Positions 48,076 to 59,235 are shown, numbered from the stretch's first letter. The stretch is DNA of 64,000 nt from Alisma plantago-aquatica (GCA_963693085.1 OY856409.1:1339917415-1339981414), one strand, 5' to 3'. The notes: generated from the sequence alone by a model not told the origin. Made by a program: numbers and translations.

Positions 48076-48572
48076 TAAGGTGAGCATAATTTAGTTATTA
48101 ACCGATTAATTGAATAGTTAAATTAATTGGTATAATTTAGTCAATTTGGTCAATTTAATTTATGATTTTAGTTAATTGATTAGACAATTTTGTTAGTTAA
48201 TAATATCTTATGTTTGTTTAACCGAATTAACTGAATAACCATTATTTATTTATAGAAAAGTATCAACTATAATTTTATTTCAACAAACCTCACCATTTAT
48301 ATACTAATCAATTTTTCATGAACTAAATGTAATATATTTATATACATGACTATTATGAATTGATAATTTTTCAAAATTTTGAGAGTACTTTCAAGAACTA
48401 ATGTTACATGAGTGTTATTCAGTCAACCAAATTGGTCGATCAAATTAATCATTAACCGAAACACCGTAATCTTTTCTGATTCTAGATTAATGACTAAAAT
48501 TTGAAATTCCAAGCAACCGATTAACTGAATGGAATTAACCGTTAACCAAAAAATAACGAGATACTCACCCTA
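48076..48572. mobile_element. Decayed hAT-type MITE upstream of the PPR gene
   Basis: 497 bp. Ends TAAGGTGAGCAT and, reverse-complemented, TAGGGTGAGTAT, the TAGGGGTGAGCA type of end seen in a widespread plant hAT MITE family. Subterminal AACCGATTAA / TTAACCG motifs repeat in both orientations. Flanking octamers ATAAGGTT and ACAAAGCT agree at 5 of 8 positions with only transitions between them, consistent with an old 8 bp target duplication. Confidence 0.65.
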
Positions 48573-48706
48573 ACAAAGCTTAATGTTAAGTGCTATGCCT
48601 ATAGTTTAAAGTAAGAAGCTTGGAGTATTCAATAAAACTATTCTTCCTGAAAAACTTCCCTTCAATTTAGACTTGGGTGGAACAAGCATAGTCTTCCTAA
48701 TGCAAC
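48573..48706 (+). promoter_or_regulatory. Short upstream region of the PPR gene
   Basis: Only about 134 bp separate the decayed MITE from the start codon. A TATA-like TATAGTTTAAAG at 48600-48611 is weak. The promoter may therefore lie partly within the MITE (48076-48572). Confidence 0.3.
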
Positions 48707-51397
48707 ATGCCTCCAAGCCTTCGCCGCACCCCCAATCCCGCCTTCCTCTCTCGCCGTGCTCTTGCCACCGTTCCTGCCCGTTGCTCCCCAGTATCCCGGC
48801 CACAGTTTGTCCCCACCGAAGGATTCGAGAGGGAGGAAGGCTTCGTCGAGATCCTCCGTGGGATCCTTTACTCTAGCCAAAGCTGGGGCGCCGCCCTCGC
48901 TAGCCCCTACATCTCCTGCCGACTTCGTCCGCACCACGTTGAGCTCCTCCTCGCCCGAACTCTAGGCGATGGAGGCGACCCGCGCTTGGCCCTCCGTTTC
49001 TTCAACTTCCTCGGTCTTCACCGGTCTTTCCCACATTCTGTCGCCTCCTTCTGCATCCTCGTCGTTTCCCTCGTCCGCTCCGGCCTCCACTGGCCCGCTG
49101 TCTCTCTCATCCAAACCCTCGTCTCCCGCTGTGACGCGGCCCCAGGAGAGGTGTTCCAGAGTATCGTCGAAGCACATGGGCTTGACCGGGGTGGAAGGTG
49201 CTCGGCGGCCTTCGACCTCCTCGTCCAGGTGTACGTCCAGGGTAGGCGGGTTTCCGACGCTCTCGAGGTTGCCAGGCTCTCTGCGGCGAGGGAGTTCGCT
49301 TTGGAAGTGCGTACCTTCAGCACTCTGATGAACGGCCTGGCAAAGGCGAGGTTTTTCCATTCGGTTGTTGCAGTGTATGACGAGATTATCAGGCTCGGGG
49401 TGTCTCCCGATGTATACGTCTATACGGTGTTGGTGCGGAGCTTGTGCGAACTTAGGGACCTGGATAAGGCCAAGCAGATGGTTTTGCAGATGGAGCGCGA
49501 GGGTGCCAACTCCAGTGTTGTCACTTACAATGTGCTGGTTCATGGGCTATGCAAGACCAGGAAGGTTTTTGAGGCTCTTCAGGTTAAGAACGAGCTAGCA
49601 GGCAAAGGCCTTGTAGCGGATGAGGTTACTTACTGCACATTGGTTCTTGGATTTTGTAAGATAGACAACATTAAGGAAGCACAGAATGTGCTAGAAGAGA
49701 TGATGGATCTGAGATTGGCTCCATCCGAGGCTGCTGCTTCAGCGATTGTGGAAGGTTTGAGGAAGAATGGGGACATTGAAGAAGCATTTTCCTTGGTGAA
49801 TCGCTTGGGGAAGCTGGGAATTATTCCCAATTTATTTGCCTACAATGCTTTGATGAACAGCCTCTGCAAGAATGCGAAGTTTGCGGATGCCAGTTTCCTG
49901 TTTGGGAAGATGAAGGAGAAAGGTCTTCTTCCTAACGAGGTTACTTATTCTATCCTGATTGATTGTCTCTGCAGGAGAGGAGACTTGAAGGCTGCCATTC
50001 AATTGTTTGATGAAATGAGAGATGCGAAGTTAACTGTCTCTGTTTATCCATTCAATTCACTGATAAGTGGGTACTGTAAGTCAGGAAAATTGTCTGAGGC
50101 AGACGCTTTATACACAGATATTATCAAGCAGGGTTTGATGCCAAATGAGATGACTTTCACCTCTTTGATTAGCGGACATTGTAGAGCTGGAGATTTCAAT
50201 CGTGCACTTGAGCTCCACCTAGAGATGCTATGCAGAGGAGTCTCGCCTAATGCATATTCCTACAGTGCGCTAATCAATGGATGCTTTCGTGTTGGTTTGG
50301 TGGAAGAAGCAGCTAATTTGTTCTCTGAAATGACGGTTTACAATATAGTACCAAATGAAGTCACCTACAATGCTATGATTGATGGGTATAGTAGGAACGG
50401 AGATTCAGAAAGGGCTTTCCAACTATATGGTGAAATGTTAAGGAAAGGCCTTCTTCCTGACAATTACACATACAGGCCTATGATAAGTTGTCTTAGCACT
50501 GTAGGAAAAGTTAATGAAGCCAAGGCATTAATAAAAAAACTTCAGAGTAGAAATATTAGGTTGAATGAGTTTTGTTACAGTGCAGTCTTGCAAGGGTTAT
50601 GTAAAGAAAGAAGGGTAAAAGATGCTTACAATATGGTAAAAGAGATGATGGATCAAGGTTTAAAACTGGATGTTGTTTGCTATAGTTTCCTTATTGAAGG
50701 GACAGATTTGTTGTGCAACAATGTTAGATTATTAGAAGTATTAGATTGCATGACTCATCAACATGTACAACCTGACACGACATTCTATACAAAGGTATTA
50801 AATGGATATCTCAAAGCAGGGCAGCTCACCGATGCACTTACTTTTAGAGATAGAATGATTGCTGAGGGTGGCAACCCTAATGTCATTACGTACACAGTAC
50901 TGATTGATGCTTTATGCAAGGCAGGATTTGCTGATAAAGCACAACTTCTTTGCAAGGAAATGGTGACTAGGGGAATCCGGCCTAATGAGATAACTTATGG
51001 ATGCTTTTTAAACTACCTTGTGGAAGAAGGGAAACTAGTGGAAGCAGCCAGTCTTCACAAGGCAATGATAGAAGGCCTCATAGGAAGCAGAGTAACATAC
51101 AACATGCTAATCAAGGGCTATTGCAAACTGGGCAAACTTCAGGAAGCAACAACTATCCTCGACGAGATGATGGATAAGGGAGTTTTACCTGACTGTATAA
51201 GCTATTCAACTCTTGTTCTGGGTCACTGTAAACATGGGACGCTGCTGGAGGCTTTGAAGCTGTGGGATGTTATGATTAGCAGAGGAGTGAAGCCTGACAT
51301 ATTAGCCTACAAGATTTTGATACAAGGATGTTGTGCTCAAGGGGATTTGGCAAAAGCTGTTGAACTACATCAGGTTATGATCAAAGACAATGGGTAG
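48707..51397 (+). CDS. P-class pentatricopeptide repeat protein, organelle-targeted (At5g59900-like)
   Basis: 896 codons without introns, as usual for PPR genes. The first ~37 residues have no acidic residue and about seven Arg, a likely mitochondrial presequence. A family-specific N-terminal domain follows (about 46-165, including LRFFNFLGLHRSFPHS and ASFCILV). From about residue 166 to the end there are roughly 19-20 tandem 35-residue P-type motifs (VTYxxLIxGxCKxGxxxEAxxLxxEM). No E or DYW editing domain. Overall layout and wording match the Arabidopsis At5g59900 group, so I infer an orthologue; such proteins bind specific organelle RNAs. The last motifs degenerate into KDNG-stop. GC is very high in the first ~600 bp and low later. 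An out-of-frame ATG lies 7 bp before the chosen start. Confidence 0.95.
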   Translation: MPPSLRRTPNPAFLSRRALATVPARCSPVSRPQFVPTEGFEREEGFVEILRGILYSSQSWGAALASPYISCRLRPHHVELLLARTLGDGGDPRLALRFFNFLGLHRSFPHSVASFCILVVSLVRSGLHWPAVSLIQTLVSRCDAAPGEVFQSIVEAHGLDRGGRCSAAFDLLVQVYVQGRRVSDALEVARLSAAREFALEVRTFSTLMNGLAKARFFHSVVAVYDEIIRLGVSPDVYVYTVLVRSLCELRDLDKAKQMVLQMEREGANSSVVTYNVLVHGLCKTRKVFEALQVKNELAGKGLVADEVTYCTLVLGFCKIDNIKEAQNVLEEMMDLRLAPSEAAASAIVEGLRKNGDIEEAFSLVNRLGKLGIIPNLFAYNALMNSLCKNAKFADASFLFGKMKEKGLLPNEVTYSILIDCLCRRGDLKAAIQLFDEMRDAKLTVSVYPFNSLISGYCKSGKLSEADALYTDIIKQGLMPNEMTFTSLISGHCRAGDFNRALELHLEMLCRGVSPNAYSYSALINGCFRVGLVEEAANLFSEMTVYNIVPNEVTYNAMIDGYSRNGDSERAFQLYGEMLRKGLLPDNYTYRPMISCLSTVGKVNEAKALIKKLQSRNIRLNEFCYSAVLQGLCKERRVKDAYNMVKEMMDQGLKLDVVCYSFLIEGTDLLCNNVRLLEVLDCMTHQHVQPDTTFYTKVLNGYLKAGQLTDALTFRDRMIAEGGNPNVITYTVLIDALCKAGFADKAQLLCKEMVTRGIRPNEITYGCFLNYLVEEGKLVEAASLHKAMIEGLIGSRVTYNMLIKGYCKLGKLQEATTILDEMMDKGVLPDCISYSTLVLGHCKHGTLLEALKLWDVMISRGVKPDILAYKILIQGCCAQGDLAKAVELHQVMIKDNG

Positions 51398-51900
51398 TGA
51401 ATCTATGTGCCGCGTTTTCATTCTTTAGAGTTGTCTGTACAGAAATGGTAGAATGCCTCAGGCGCAAACCATCGGCACTTGACTAATTAATGCTTACCTT
51501 GTTGGAAGCCACACGAGGTAAACACATTTTACTGAAGAATCTCTAGAGGAAATCAATAAAAATCTTATGCATGACATCTTGGTAATCAAGCAGTTGTAAA
51601 GGTCATTTCTTATGCTGTTTCCAGGTCGTCCACTACACTCACTTCTAGCAATTCAGTAAAAATCTCACTTGTATTCATTCAAAAAAGTAGAAGGAGCTCA
51701 ATTCTGGGTGTTATCCTCAGTTGGCACATGATAATTTTGAACTGGTCAGCTTCTCGCTTGCTTGTGAGGCTATTGATATTCTTTGATCTTTCCTGCTGAT
51801 GTCTTCCTAGAAAAATATATTGTATACATCCCTTTGGAGGAGAAACTCCTCAATATGTAAGAAGATCACTATGATCTATACAGATTTATGTTCATAAAGA
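51398..51900 (+). other. PPR 3' untranslated region (approximate)
   Basis: Begins at the stop codon. AATAAA at 51555-51560 is a candidate polyadenylation signal. The region is conserved in the upstream duplicate. The true 3' end is unknown. Confidence 0.5.
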
Positions 51901-52639
51901 TCGGAATTAGCCACTGTTGTTCCTCTCCTAGCATTATTGATATGCTAGCTAGTACAACTCCCTTGTAGCAGTACATATGTGAAAGGTTGCACTTCTAACC
52001 AAAATATGTTGTATTAGCTTTATTATCCTGAACCAAAAAAGTGGACTTCATTCCAAGATATTCCATTTTCTGGTGATCTTGATGTTATAATTGATTTACT
52101 GGGATTTTTTAGGATATATTAGGTTATAAGTTTGCAAATAAAATGAAAATTGTACATTTTCCCATATTGTGAAAGCATAGCCCTAACTAGTGTGCAATGT
52201 TTTGTGGGATTAAAATTCCCAAGTAAATGTTGAAATTTCTTCAAATTTTGTCGTTCCCATTGAGAGATACATATGAAAGAGCTAGTTTGTTGATGGCCAG
52301 AATTTCAATGCATTCAGTTTGTCAGTTGAATTTTACTAACAAATGCCAAATTTCTTTGTTTTCACAGTTAATCTGTATTGCTGTATTTAGCATTCTGTTG
52401 CTAATACACACAACCAAAATATTTTAGGCTTCAGGCGGCAGATAAATTGTTGTTTTTCTTTGTATTTTTTTTTTGTTGATATTGAGTTTCCAGGAGGCTG
52501 CTAAAGCCTAGTTGTGAGTGTTTTTCTGTGGAAGTGGTGCTGGTTGGGGGGGGGGGTAAGTCAAAATTATTTATGTAATCCATCCTCTTGCAGGAAAACA
52601 ACACAATTTCCTTCATTGATGTGCATAAATGGACTGGAA
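51901..52639. other. Unassigned non-coding stretch
   Basis: AT-rich; no gene or transposon end recognised. A run of 11 G lies at 52546-52556 and a T-rich stretch at 52467-52477. Confidence 0.4.
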
Positions 52640-52990
52640 TTCATATCGATAGCATAACAATGAATGAGAAAAGAAGACAATCATGTACTCAAGGCAACTA
52701 CTATGGCTGAGGGCATTATTGGCAAGCTTATCGGCTAGACCATTCGCTTTTTAGTGGTTGAAATGGATGGTGGCATTTGAGGATACGAATCCTGTGTTTG
52801 CTGTGCTGAGGTGTATGCTCGTAACTGGTCCTTGATTGTCCATTGCTACAAAAACCAGTTAGCCACCTATATATAGAATCAAGGAGAGGTAGCCTTTATT
52901 GGCAGCAGCATGCGTCCCATACCACAAAGCAATCATTTTAGCTCGATCCTAGCTGGCCTAGGGAGGCACCTCCTCCTAACCATTCACCAG
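52640..52990 (-). pseudogene. RNase H-like fragment (LINE-type or RVT_3)
   Basis: Minus-strand translation gives ELKMIALWYGTHAAANKGY followed by LSLILY, then, after a gap, KANGLADKLANNALSHS. These are the central and C-terminal conserved blocks of the RNase H domain found at the end of plant L1 LINEs and in related free-standing pseudogenes. Stops interrupt it and the catalytic Asp of the middle block is not in place. Probably a 3' LINE fragment. Confidence 0.5.
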
Positions 52991-54330
52991 TATAATCCCT
53001 ATGGATGGTAGTCACTACCGCCTGATGTGTTTCAGCTTTTTGACATCATCCAAACTTTTATGAATCCTACCAACTACCGAGGCTTTTCTTCACGCGGTGA
53101 CCCTCTGAGCCGTCTGATTCATCGTCAATGTTGACTATTGCTAAATAACAGAAGAGATGGTGATGATGTCTTTCGCTTGGTTTAGTGAAAAGTGTTTTTT
53201 CAGATGCTAGACCCAAAAATTGGGGTAGAGAACTTAAAACCCAAAGGCAAGGTTTCCTCCTTGCAATGCCCCTTGCTTTCTTGAGTTTAGGGTTTTGCTC
53301 GCTAATTCTCATCCTGCGAGTGGATACGCATAACAAACGAGGGATGTATCTCTACAACAAACGATGTATACTAACCATCGTTTTCTTTTTACGTGTTAAA
53401 AGCATGGAAATATTTTGCTGCCTAGTGATCAAGTCATTCGCTCGCCCCTCTTTCGCGCTACCCCTCTCCTCCCACGCACCGTGGAAACGCCCCTCTTTTC
53501 GTCCCTCTCCCTCCAGGCACCGTCGAAATGCCGTTCCCTCTCCCATTTTGCCGCGCCCTTTCTAACCACCTCCCTATCACTCCGCCAGGATCCCCAATTT
53601 AGAAAGCACCGTTCACATCAGTCTCAATTTGACCACTCTTGGTGCTGGCACTTGGAGATGATTGTGGGGCAACCACCGGTGCTAGGAGAAGGCGACGATG
53701 TTGGGAGACAAAGCAGCGTTGGGAGACGATGGCGTCGCTGGGATAAGACGGCGCCAGAGTTTGCTGAAACACCAAGCTCAAAGAATCAGTTGGATCAGAG
53801 GAGCTGGGAGGAAGATGACCTCCACTGGCCCAACTGCTACCATCAGGGCCCAACAGAATGACAAAGAAGTACTGGCCCATCAGCCACAAGGGGAAAAAAG
53901 GCAATGGTGAGCGGAAGTCTACTGCATCAATGATCTCGAAAGGTTGGAAGTCAGCACATTCAACCTGAATCTGCCTAAGTTATGGCATGTTCTGTCTGAC
54001 TGGGTTCAAAATTCAGCCGTCCACTTAGATGTCTTTAATAGCTAATGGATACACACAATATTTGAACAAGTTCATTTCCACACATCGCATGCACCTAATA
54101 TATAAACAAATTCATATGGAAAGTATAAGTATACATTCATATGAAGCAAATTATTTTTAGAATTGTATTACAAATGGACATTTTTGTTTTTGTAATTTTT
54201 TAAGTATGTGAATTCACTTCTTAGTATACGTATATAATATATGTAATACTAATACCATATCCTTTGAATTAGCTAACCACTTGAAAATGATATATGACTA
54301 ATAAGATTAGAGTTGGAAGAAAATCTATAA
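52991..54330. other. Unassigned stretch with a GC-rich block
   Basis: 53430-53910 is CT/GC-rich and open on the plus strand for 148 codons (53415-53861). Composition resembles a leader or CpG-rich promoter-proximal exon rather than a known protein. The rest is AT-rich without ORFs. A real gene fragment cannot be excluded. Confidence 0.3.
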
Positions 54331-54334
54331 TACC

Positions 54335-54720
54335 CCCCCTTCAAACTATGCCTGATCTAGCTAAATTAGGTGTGATTATGGTCAGGAGATCTGTTAGTTA
54401 AAACTAGGATAACAGAGGTAATTTTAGGTCTGATTTAGTAAAATTAAGGCAAGTTAGGTCCCATTTAGGACAAAGTAGGCCTAATTTAGACCAAGTTATG
54501 GAAATTTAAGTCTAATATAGGTAACAAGAGATGTGATTTCTATGATTTTGCACAAATAGAATCTGGTCAGTGAAAATGAGGACGAAGTTAAATCATTTTA
54601 GGTCTGATTTGCTCAAGTTAAGTAAAATAAGGCATCTTTTAGGTTATTTTAGGCCCCATTTAGGTTAAATTATGCCTAATTTTGACTTAGTTATGGTAAG
54701 TTAAGTCTTGTATAGATAAT
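54335..54720 (+). repeat. Array of degenerate TTAGGYCTRATTTAG motifs (left)
   Basis: At least eight imperfect copies of a motif like TAGGTCTGATTTAG (for example near 54425, 54453, 54477, 54600, 54650) in one orientation, just upstream of the CACTA transposase. A similar array is at 60030-60235. Confidence 0.5.
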
Positions 54721-54876
54721 GTGAGATTTTATATTGGTGAAATTTTGACTAATTAATACTTGAGATAACCTTTATATGTTTTTCTTCTCAAACATACATA
54801 TCCATATTTTATACATGTGTTTTTCTTCATAAATGATGTTTTCTATTATATAAATAGGTTCTTGAAGCTGTATAAT

Positions 54877-56860
54877 ATGGATAAAAGTTGGATTGAAAAA
54901 CCAGTTTGTTCTGAAGATTATATTGATGGGATCTATCAATTTCTTGAATATGCTAAGACTGGAATGGAAAATGGAAAAATTGTTTGTCCATGTAGGAAGT
55001 GTAAAGTGGCTTGGAAAAAACAATTGTCCATTGATGATGTGGAAAAACATCTAGTATACAATGGATTTTTCAATGATTATAAGGATTGGATTTTCCATGG
55101 ACCAAGAAATCTTTTTGAAAATCTCACTGCTGACCAACAAGATGGAAATCATGAACAATTTGCTAATCATGAATCTGATTTAGTAGGTCAAGATGACATG
55201 GAAGGGTTATTGAGAGATGCACTGGGAATAAATGCTACTAATATGGGTGATGCATCGATAGGTGTAGGTCATGAAGAAGACACATGTGATGATATTCGTG
55301 CTGACAACACCGATCATCATCGAAGTGATAGTTCCCGTATTCCTGAAGATGATGTGAAATATAGAAAAATGGTGGAACTATCTAATGAAGAACTTTATCC
55401 TGGTTGCACTAACTTTTCAACACTCTCATTTCTCTTACGATTATTTAATCTTAAATGTATGTTTCATTGGCCAGATGAATCTTTCACACAATTGTTAGAG
55501 CTTCTGTCAGATGCCTTTCCACAGTTAACCTCTTTTCCATGTTCTTATTACAAAGCTAGAAGATTGATTAAGGAATTAGGCCTTGGATATGAAAATATAC
55601 ATGCATGTCCCAATGACTGCATGTTGTATTGGGGTGAAAACTCACATAAGGATCGTTGCAGTGTATGCGAAACTCCTAGGTGGAAGACAAAAAGAAGTAA
55701 TGTGGGTGATGTTCAGAATGAAAATAGTTCTAGCTTGAAAGGAATTCCGGCAAAAGTTATGAAGTATTTTCCTCTAATTCCAAGATTGAAAAGGATGTAC
55801 ATGTCCTCAAAGATAGCAGAAGATATGATATGGCATGAGAAAGTTCGATCCAAAGATGGAAAATTAAGACACCCGGCAGATGCAAAGAGATGGAAAGAGT
55901 TTGATGTGATGTATCCAGGATTTGCTTCAGACGCTCGTAGTGTGAGGATTACCCTTGCAAGTGATGGCTTCAATCCCTATGGTATGCAAAATACAAATTA
56001 TAGTACTTGGCCTGTTATTCTTAGTATCAATAACTTGCCTCCTTGGCTTTGTATGAAACCCTATTCCTTGATTCTTTCTTTGATAATCCCAAGAAAATCT
56101 AGTCCTGGAAATGATATTGATGTCTATATGCAACCCTTGCTACATGAGTTGAAATTATTATGGGATGGAATTGATGCTTTTGATGCTTATAGCAGAGAGC
56201 CTTTTAAGATGCGAGCAGCTTTGATGTCTACCATAAGTGACTTTCCTGCATATGCTATGTTATCAGGGTGGAGCACCAAAGGTTATCTTGCATGTCCTTG
56301 TTGTGCTGAATCTACTCATTCTTATCGATGTGGTTCAAAGATTTGTTATGGTGGTCACCGTAGATGGCTACCAGATAACCATCCTTTTAGACTGCAAAGC
56401 AATCTATTTGATGGGACTAAGGAGTATGATTGTGCTCCTATTCCTAAATCTGGATGTGATGTACTGCGGGAACAACAAAGACTTTCCTTTAAATATGGAA
56501 AAGGTCCAAGGAGTCACAATAAGAAGAGAAGAAGAAAATTCAAAGATGTCTCCACAAGTAGTGCTAATATTGATGATGATAATATTGCTGAAGAGGAGGG
56601 TCTTTGGAAGAAGAGAAGCATATTTTTTGATTTGCCATATTGGGAATATAATCCTCTTCGTCATAACCTTGATGTCATGCATATAGAGAAGAATGTATGT
56701 GAGAATATATTGGTAACACTTTTAAATGTGGAGGGGAAGTGCAAAGACGATGAAAATGCATGAAGATTTCTTGAGGAAAATAATATAAGGAAACATCTTT
56801 GGCTTAAACCTCAAGAAGATGGAAGTTTTCTTATGCCCCTAGCTCCATACTCTATGTCCA
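54877..56860 (+). pseudogene. TNP2-like CACTA (En/Spm) transposase, truncated
   Basis: The start MDKSWI at 54877 (inside a longer open frame from 54817) is the family start, just after a splice-acceptor-like AAATAG. The N-terminal transposase-associated domain has CPCRKC at residues 37-42 and the HxxxxGFxxxYxxWxxHG pattern. The transposase_21 domain follows: the C-x3-C ... C-x2-C segment with DCMLYWGE and CSVCETPRW, then DGFNPYG, NNLPPWLCMK, ACPCC, and LPYWEYNPLRHNLDVMHIEKNVCENIL. A stop at 56761 (TGA, where an Arg CGA would fit) breaks it. The same frame continues to APYSMS at about 56855, where foreign GC-rich sequence begins. The rest of the transposase was not found. Confidence 0.88.
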
Positions 56861-57168
56861 CAGCTGAGTTGTACAGGCGGGCGCCCAGGCGGCCCATGCC
56901 TCGCCTCAACCCAGGCGCCCAATGTTTTATTATGCAATCCAGGCGGGCTAGGCGTCCAGGCGTCCGGGCGGCCGACTAGGCGGGCCAGGCGCTCCGCCCA
57001 GGCGTGAGGCCCATTGTGGCCCAATTGAATTAAAAAAAACGTTGCAAGCCCAACTAAAAATACGACCACTAGGACATGTTGTTCCGATAAAAAAAAAAGA
57101 GGAGTACTAGGAAAGATACGACCTTACTTGAACGGAGTACTAGGAAAGATTGATCTCTCCTAAAAATC
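56861..57168 (+). mobile_element. GC-rich AGGCG-motif cluster interrupting the CACTA transposase
   Basis: 56875-57012 contains about ten AGGCG units (CAGGCGGGCGCCCAGGCGG, GGCGTCCGGGCGG). Such clusters are known to me from the terminal regions of plant DNA transposons, I think of the hAT type, but no terminal repeat or duplication could be fixed. The junction with the transposase reading at about 56860 shows that it is an insertion. Confidence 0.45.
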
Positions 57169-57176
57169 TATAAATA
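57169..57176 (+). promoter_or_regulatory. TATA box of an unknown transcript
   Basis: TATAAATA in an AT-rich context, immediately followed by a GC-rich, probably transcribed leader. Confidence 0.45.
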
Positions 57177-57204
57177 TAACCCTAATGGAGAGGAATTATT
57201 TTCA

Positions 57205-57789
57205 TCATGCCTTTTCAGTTCTCGACGCTGTTCGCTGCCCTGTTTCCGCACCGCGCGCGCGACAAGTCTTGCCGGGCAAGTCTGATGCTGCCGGGCAAGT
57301 CCGATGCTCCGAATTCCACCGGCCAACCTTGGAACGCACGAGAACCTCTTTGCCGATCCCCTCCGCCTCCCCTCCTCTATCTTTCCCTCCCCTCTCCACC
57401 CCCGTTCTCCTCTCCTGTCGACAAGCCGGGCCGATTGACGCGGCGACGCCCCTGCTGTGTGCGACAACCAGGCTGGGCCGACGCAAAGAACCTGCTGGGC
57501 CGCCCACCCGCTGTGTGCGTCTTCCACCGGCGGGCGATCAGGTATGTATTCTCTCCCCTTCCCTCCCCTCTATCCAGTTATTTGCAGCGCCCTCCCCCTC
57601 ATCTTCTCACCGCGTCCTCTGTTTTTATTTTTTTTCGTTCTACAGGATCCTGTTGACGCAAGCTGTCCTTCTCCCTCTGTTTTCTCCCCCCTCCTTCTCA
57701 TCCAGTCCCTGTCGCCAAAGAGCTAGTAGCCACTGCTCCAAGTCGGTGCTGACTGCTGACGGTTGTGCCACATTTCGGCTATCTCGGCA
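57205..57789 (+). other. GC-rich leader with two splice-donor-like sites
   Basis: About 600 bp, 65% or more G+C by eye in its first half. A donor CAG-GTATGT lies at 57540-57548, an acceptor TTCTACAG at 57639-57646, and a second donor CAG-GTAAGC at 57788-57796. This looks like 5' untranslated exons. The 245-codon open frame across it (57185-57922) has no domain and reads through these sites, so I treat it as non-coding. GCCGGGCAAGTCTGATGCT is tandemly repeated near 57271. Confidence 0.4.
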
Positions 57790-58160
57790 GGTAAGCAATA
57801 CCATTAACACTTGGCATCATCCCCTGTTTCTCGCCATCTTGAACTGGATGTTTTCTTTTTTTATATTTGTATTGCTGTTGACAAGCATACGCATGTACCT
57901 GTTAGTATGCATAGAACTTTGAACCTGTTGTATGGCTGTAATCTGTTTGAACTTTGAACCTGTAAACGTAAGTTTAATACAACAATTATTTATTGTTTAT
58001 AGAATCTATACTCTGTAGATGGCAAATAAGTGATGCTAATTGCTAAGTAAAAGGCTAAAAGCCCACGTATAATTGTGTATGTATGTAATACTTTTAACTT
58101 AAAAATTTTAAGTAATGCAAAACTTAGTGATTCAGTTTTTAAAATTTAATTTATTGATTT
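57790..58160 (+). other. Possible first intron, left part
   Basis: AT-rich after a strong donor at 57788-57796; no gene. The sequence runs into the minisatellite without an obvious acceptor. Confidence 0.3.
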
Positions 58161-58182
58161 GTATTACTTGCACTGCTTCAAA

Positions 58183-58305
58183 ATCAGTAATTTACATTTT
58201 AAGGATTGAACTTTTGCAAGTACTGTAATAGTGACTGATTTAGAATCAGTAATTTACATTTTAAGGATCAAACTCTTGCAAGAACTGTAATAGTGCATGA
58301 TTTAG
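58183..58305. repeat. Two tandem copies of a 62 bp unit
   Basis: ATCAGTAATTTACATTTTAA and the following bases occur at 58183 and 58245, with a third partial match to CTGATTTAGAA. They lead into the larger array. Confidence 0.85.
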
Positions 58306-59235
58306 AAAATATTAATCATCTATTGTTTTATATATATTCGTTGACTGATTTGTATCTCTTTATTTACTGATTAAGAAAATATTTAATCATCTATTGTTTT
58401 ATATATATTTGTTTACTGATTTGTATGTATGTATTTACTGATTAAGAAAATATTTAATCATCTATTGTTTTATATGTATTTGTTTACTGATTGATATGTA
58501 TTTATCTATTGTTTTGCATTAGTGATTTACTTATATGAATTTAGTGTTTGGTATCTTTTTATTTACTGATTTAGAAAATATTTAATCATCTAATGTTATA
58601 TATATATATATTCGTTGACTGATTTGTATCTCTTTATTTACTGATTAAGAAAATATTTAATCATCTATTGTTTTATATATATTTGTTTACTGATTTGCGC
58701 CTATGTATTTACTGATTAAGAAAATATTTAATCATCTATTGTTTTATATGTATTTGTTTACTGATTTATATGTATTTATCTATTGTTTTGCATTAGTGAT
58801 TTACTTATATGAATTTAGTGTTTGGTATCTTTTTATTTACTGATTTAGAAAATATTTAATCATCTAATGTTATATATATATATATTCGTTGACTGATTTG
58901 TATCTCTTTATTTACTGATTAAGAAAATATTTAATCATCTATTGTTTTATATATATTTGTTTACTGATTTGCGCCTATGTATTTACTGATTAAGAAAACA
59001 TTTAATCACCTATTGTTTTATATGTATTTGTTTACTGATTTATATGTATTTATCTATTGTTTTGCATTAGTGATTTACTTATATGAATTTAGTGTTTGGT
59101 ATCTTTTTATTTACTGATTAAGAAAATATTCAATCATCTATTGTTTTATATATATTTGTTTACTGATTTGTATGTATGTATTTACTGATTAAGAAAATAT
59201 TTAATCATCTATTGTTTTATATGTATTTGTTTACG
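58306..59235. repeat. AT-rich minisatellite with a 274 bp higher-order period
   Basis: A subunit of about 60-70 bp (TTACTGATTAAGAAAATATT, then TTAATCATCTATTG and so on) repeats about 12 times. A larger unit of four variants repeats with a period of 274 bp: the marker TTTAGTGTTTGGTATC occurs at 58540, 58814 and 59088, exactly 274 apart. Ends near GTTTACGGTACG at 59235. Confidence 0.92.

Noticed and set aside
48962..49543. 193-codon minus-strand ORF opposite the PPR gene
   Set aside because: Shadow of the GC-rich 5' part of the PPR gene; no domain or own promoter.
53415..53910. Protein-coding exon in the GC-rich block
   Set aside because: Open in several frames at once, no domain, composition typical of leader or CpG-rich DNA.
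57185..57922. 245-codon plus-strand ORF as a protein gene
   Set aside because: Low-complexity Ser/Pro/Arg-rich translation of GC-rich DNA; crosses two clear splice donors and one acceptor; no domain.
58306..59235. CRISPR-like array or centromeric satellite
   Set aside because: Units are contiguous with no unique spacers, and plant nuclear context excludes CRISPR. With only about three 274 bp units it is too short for a centromere array.
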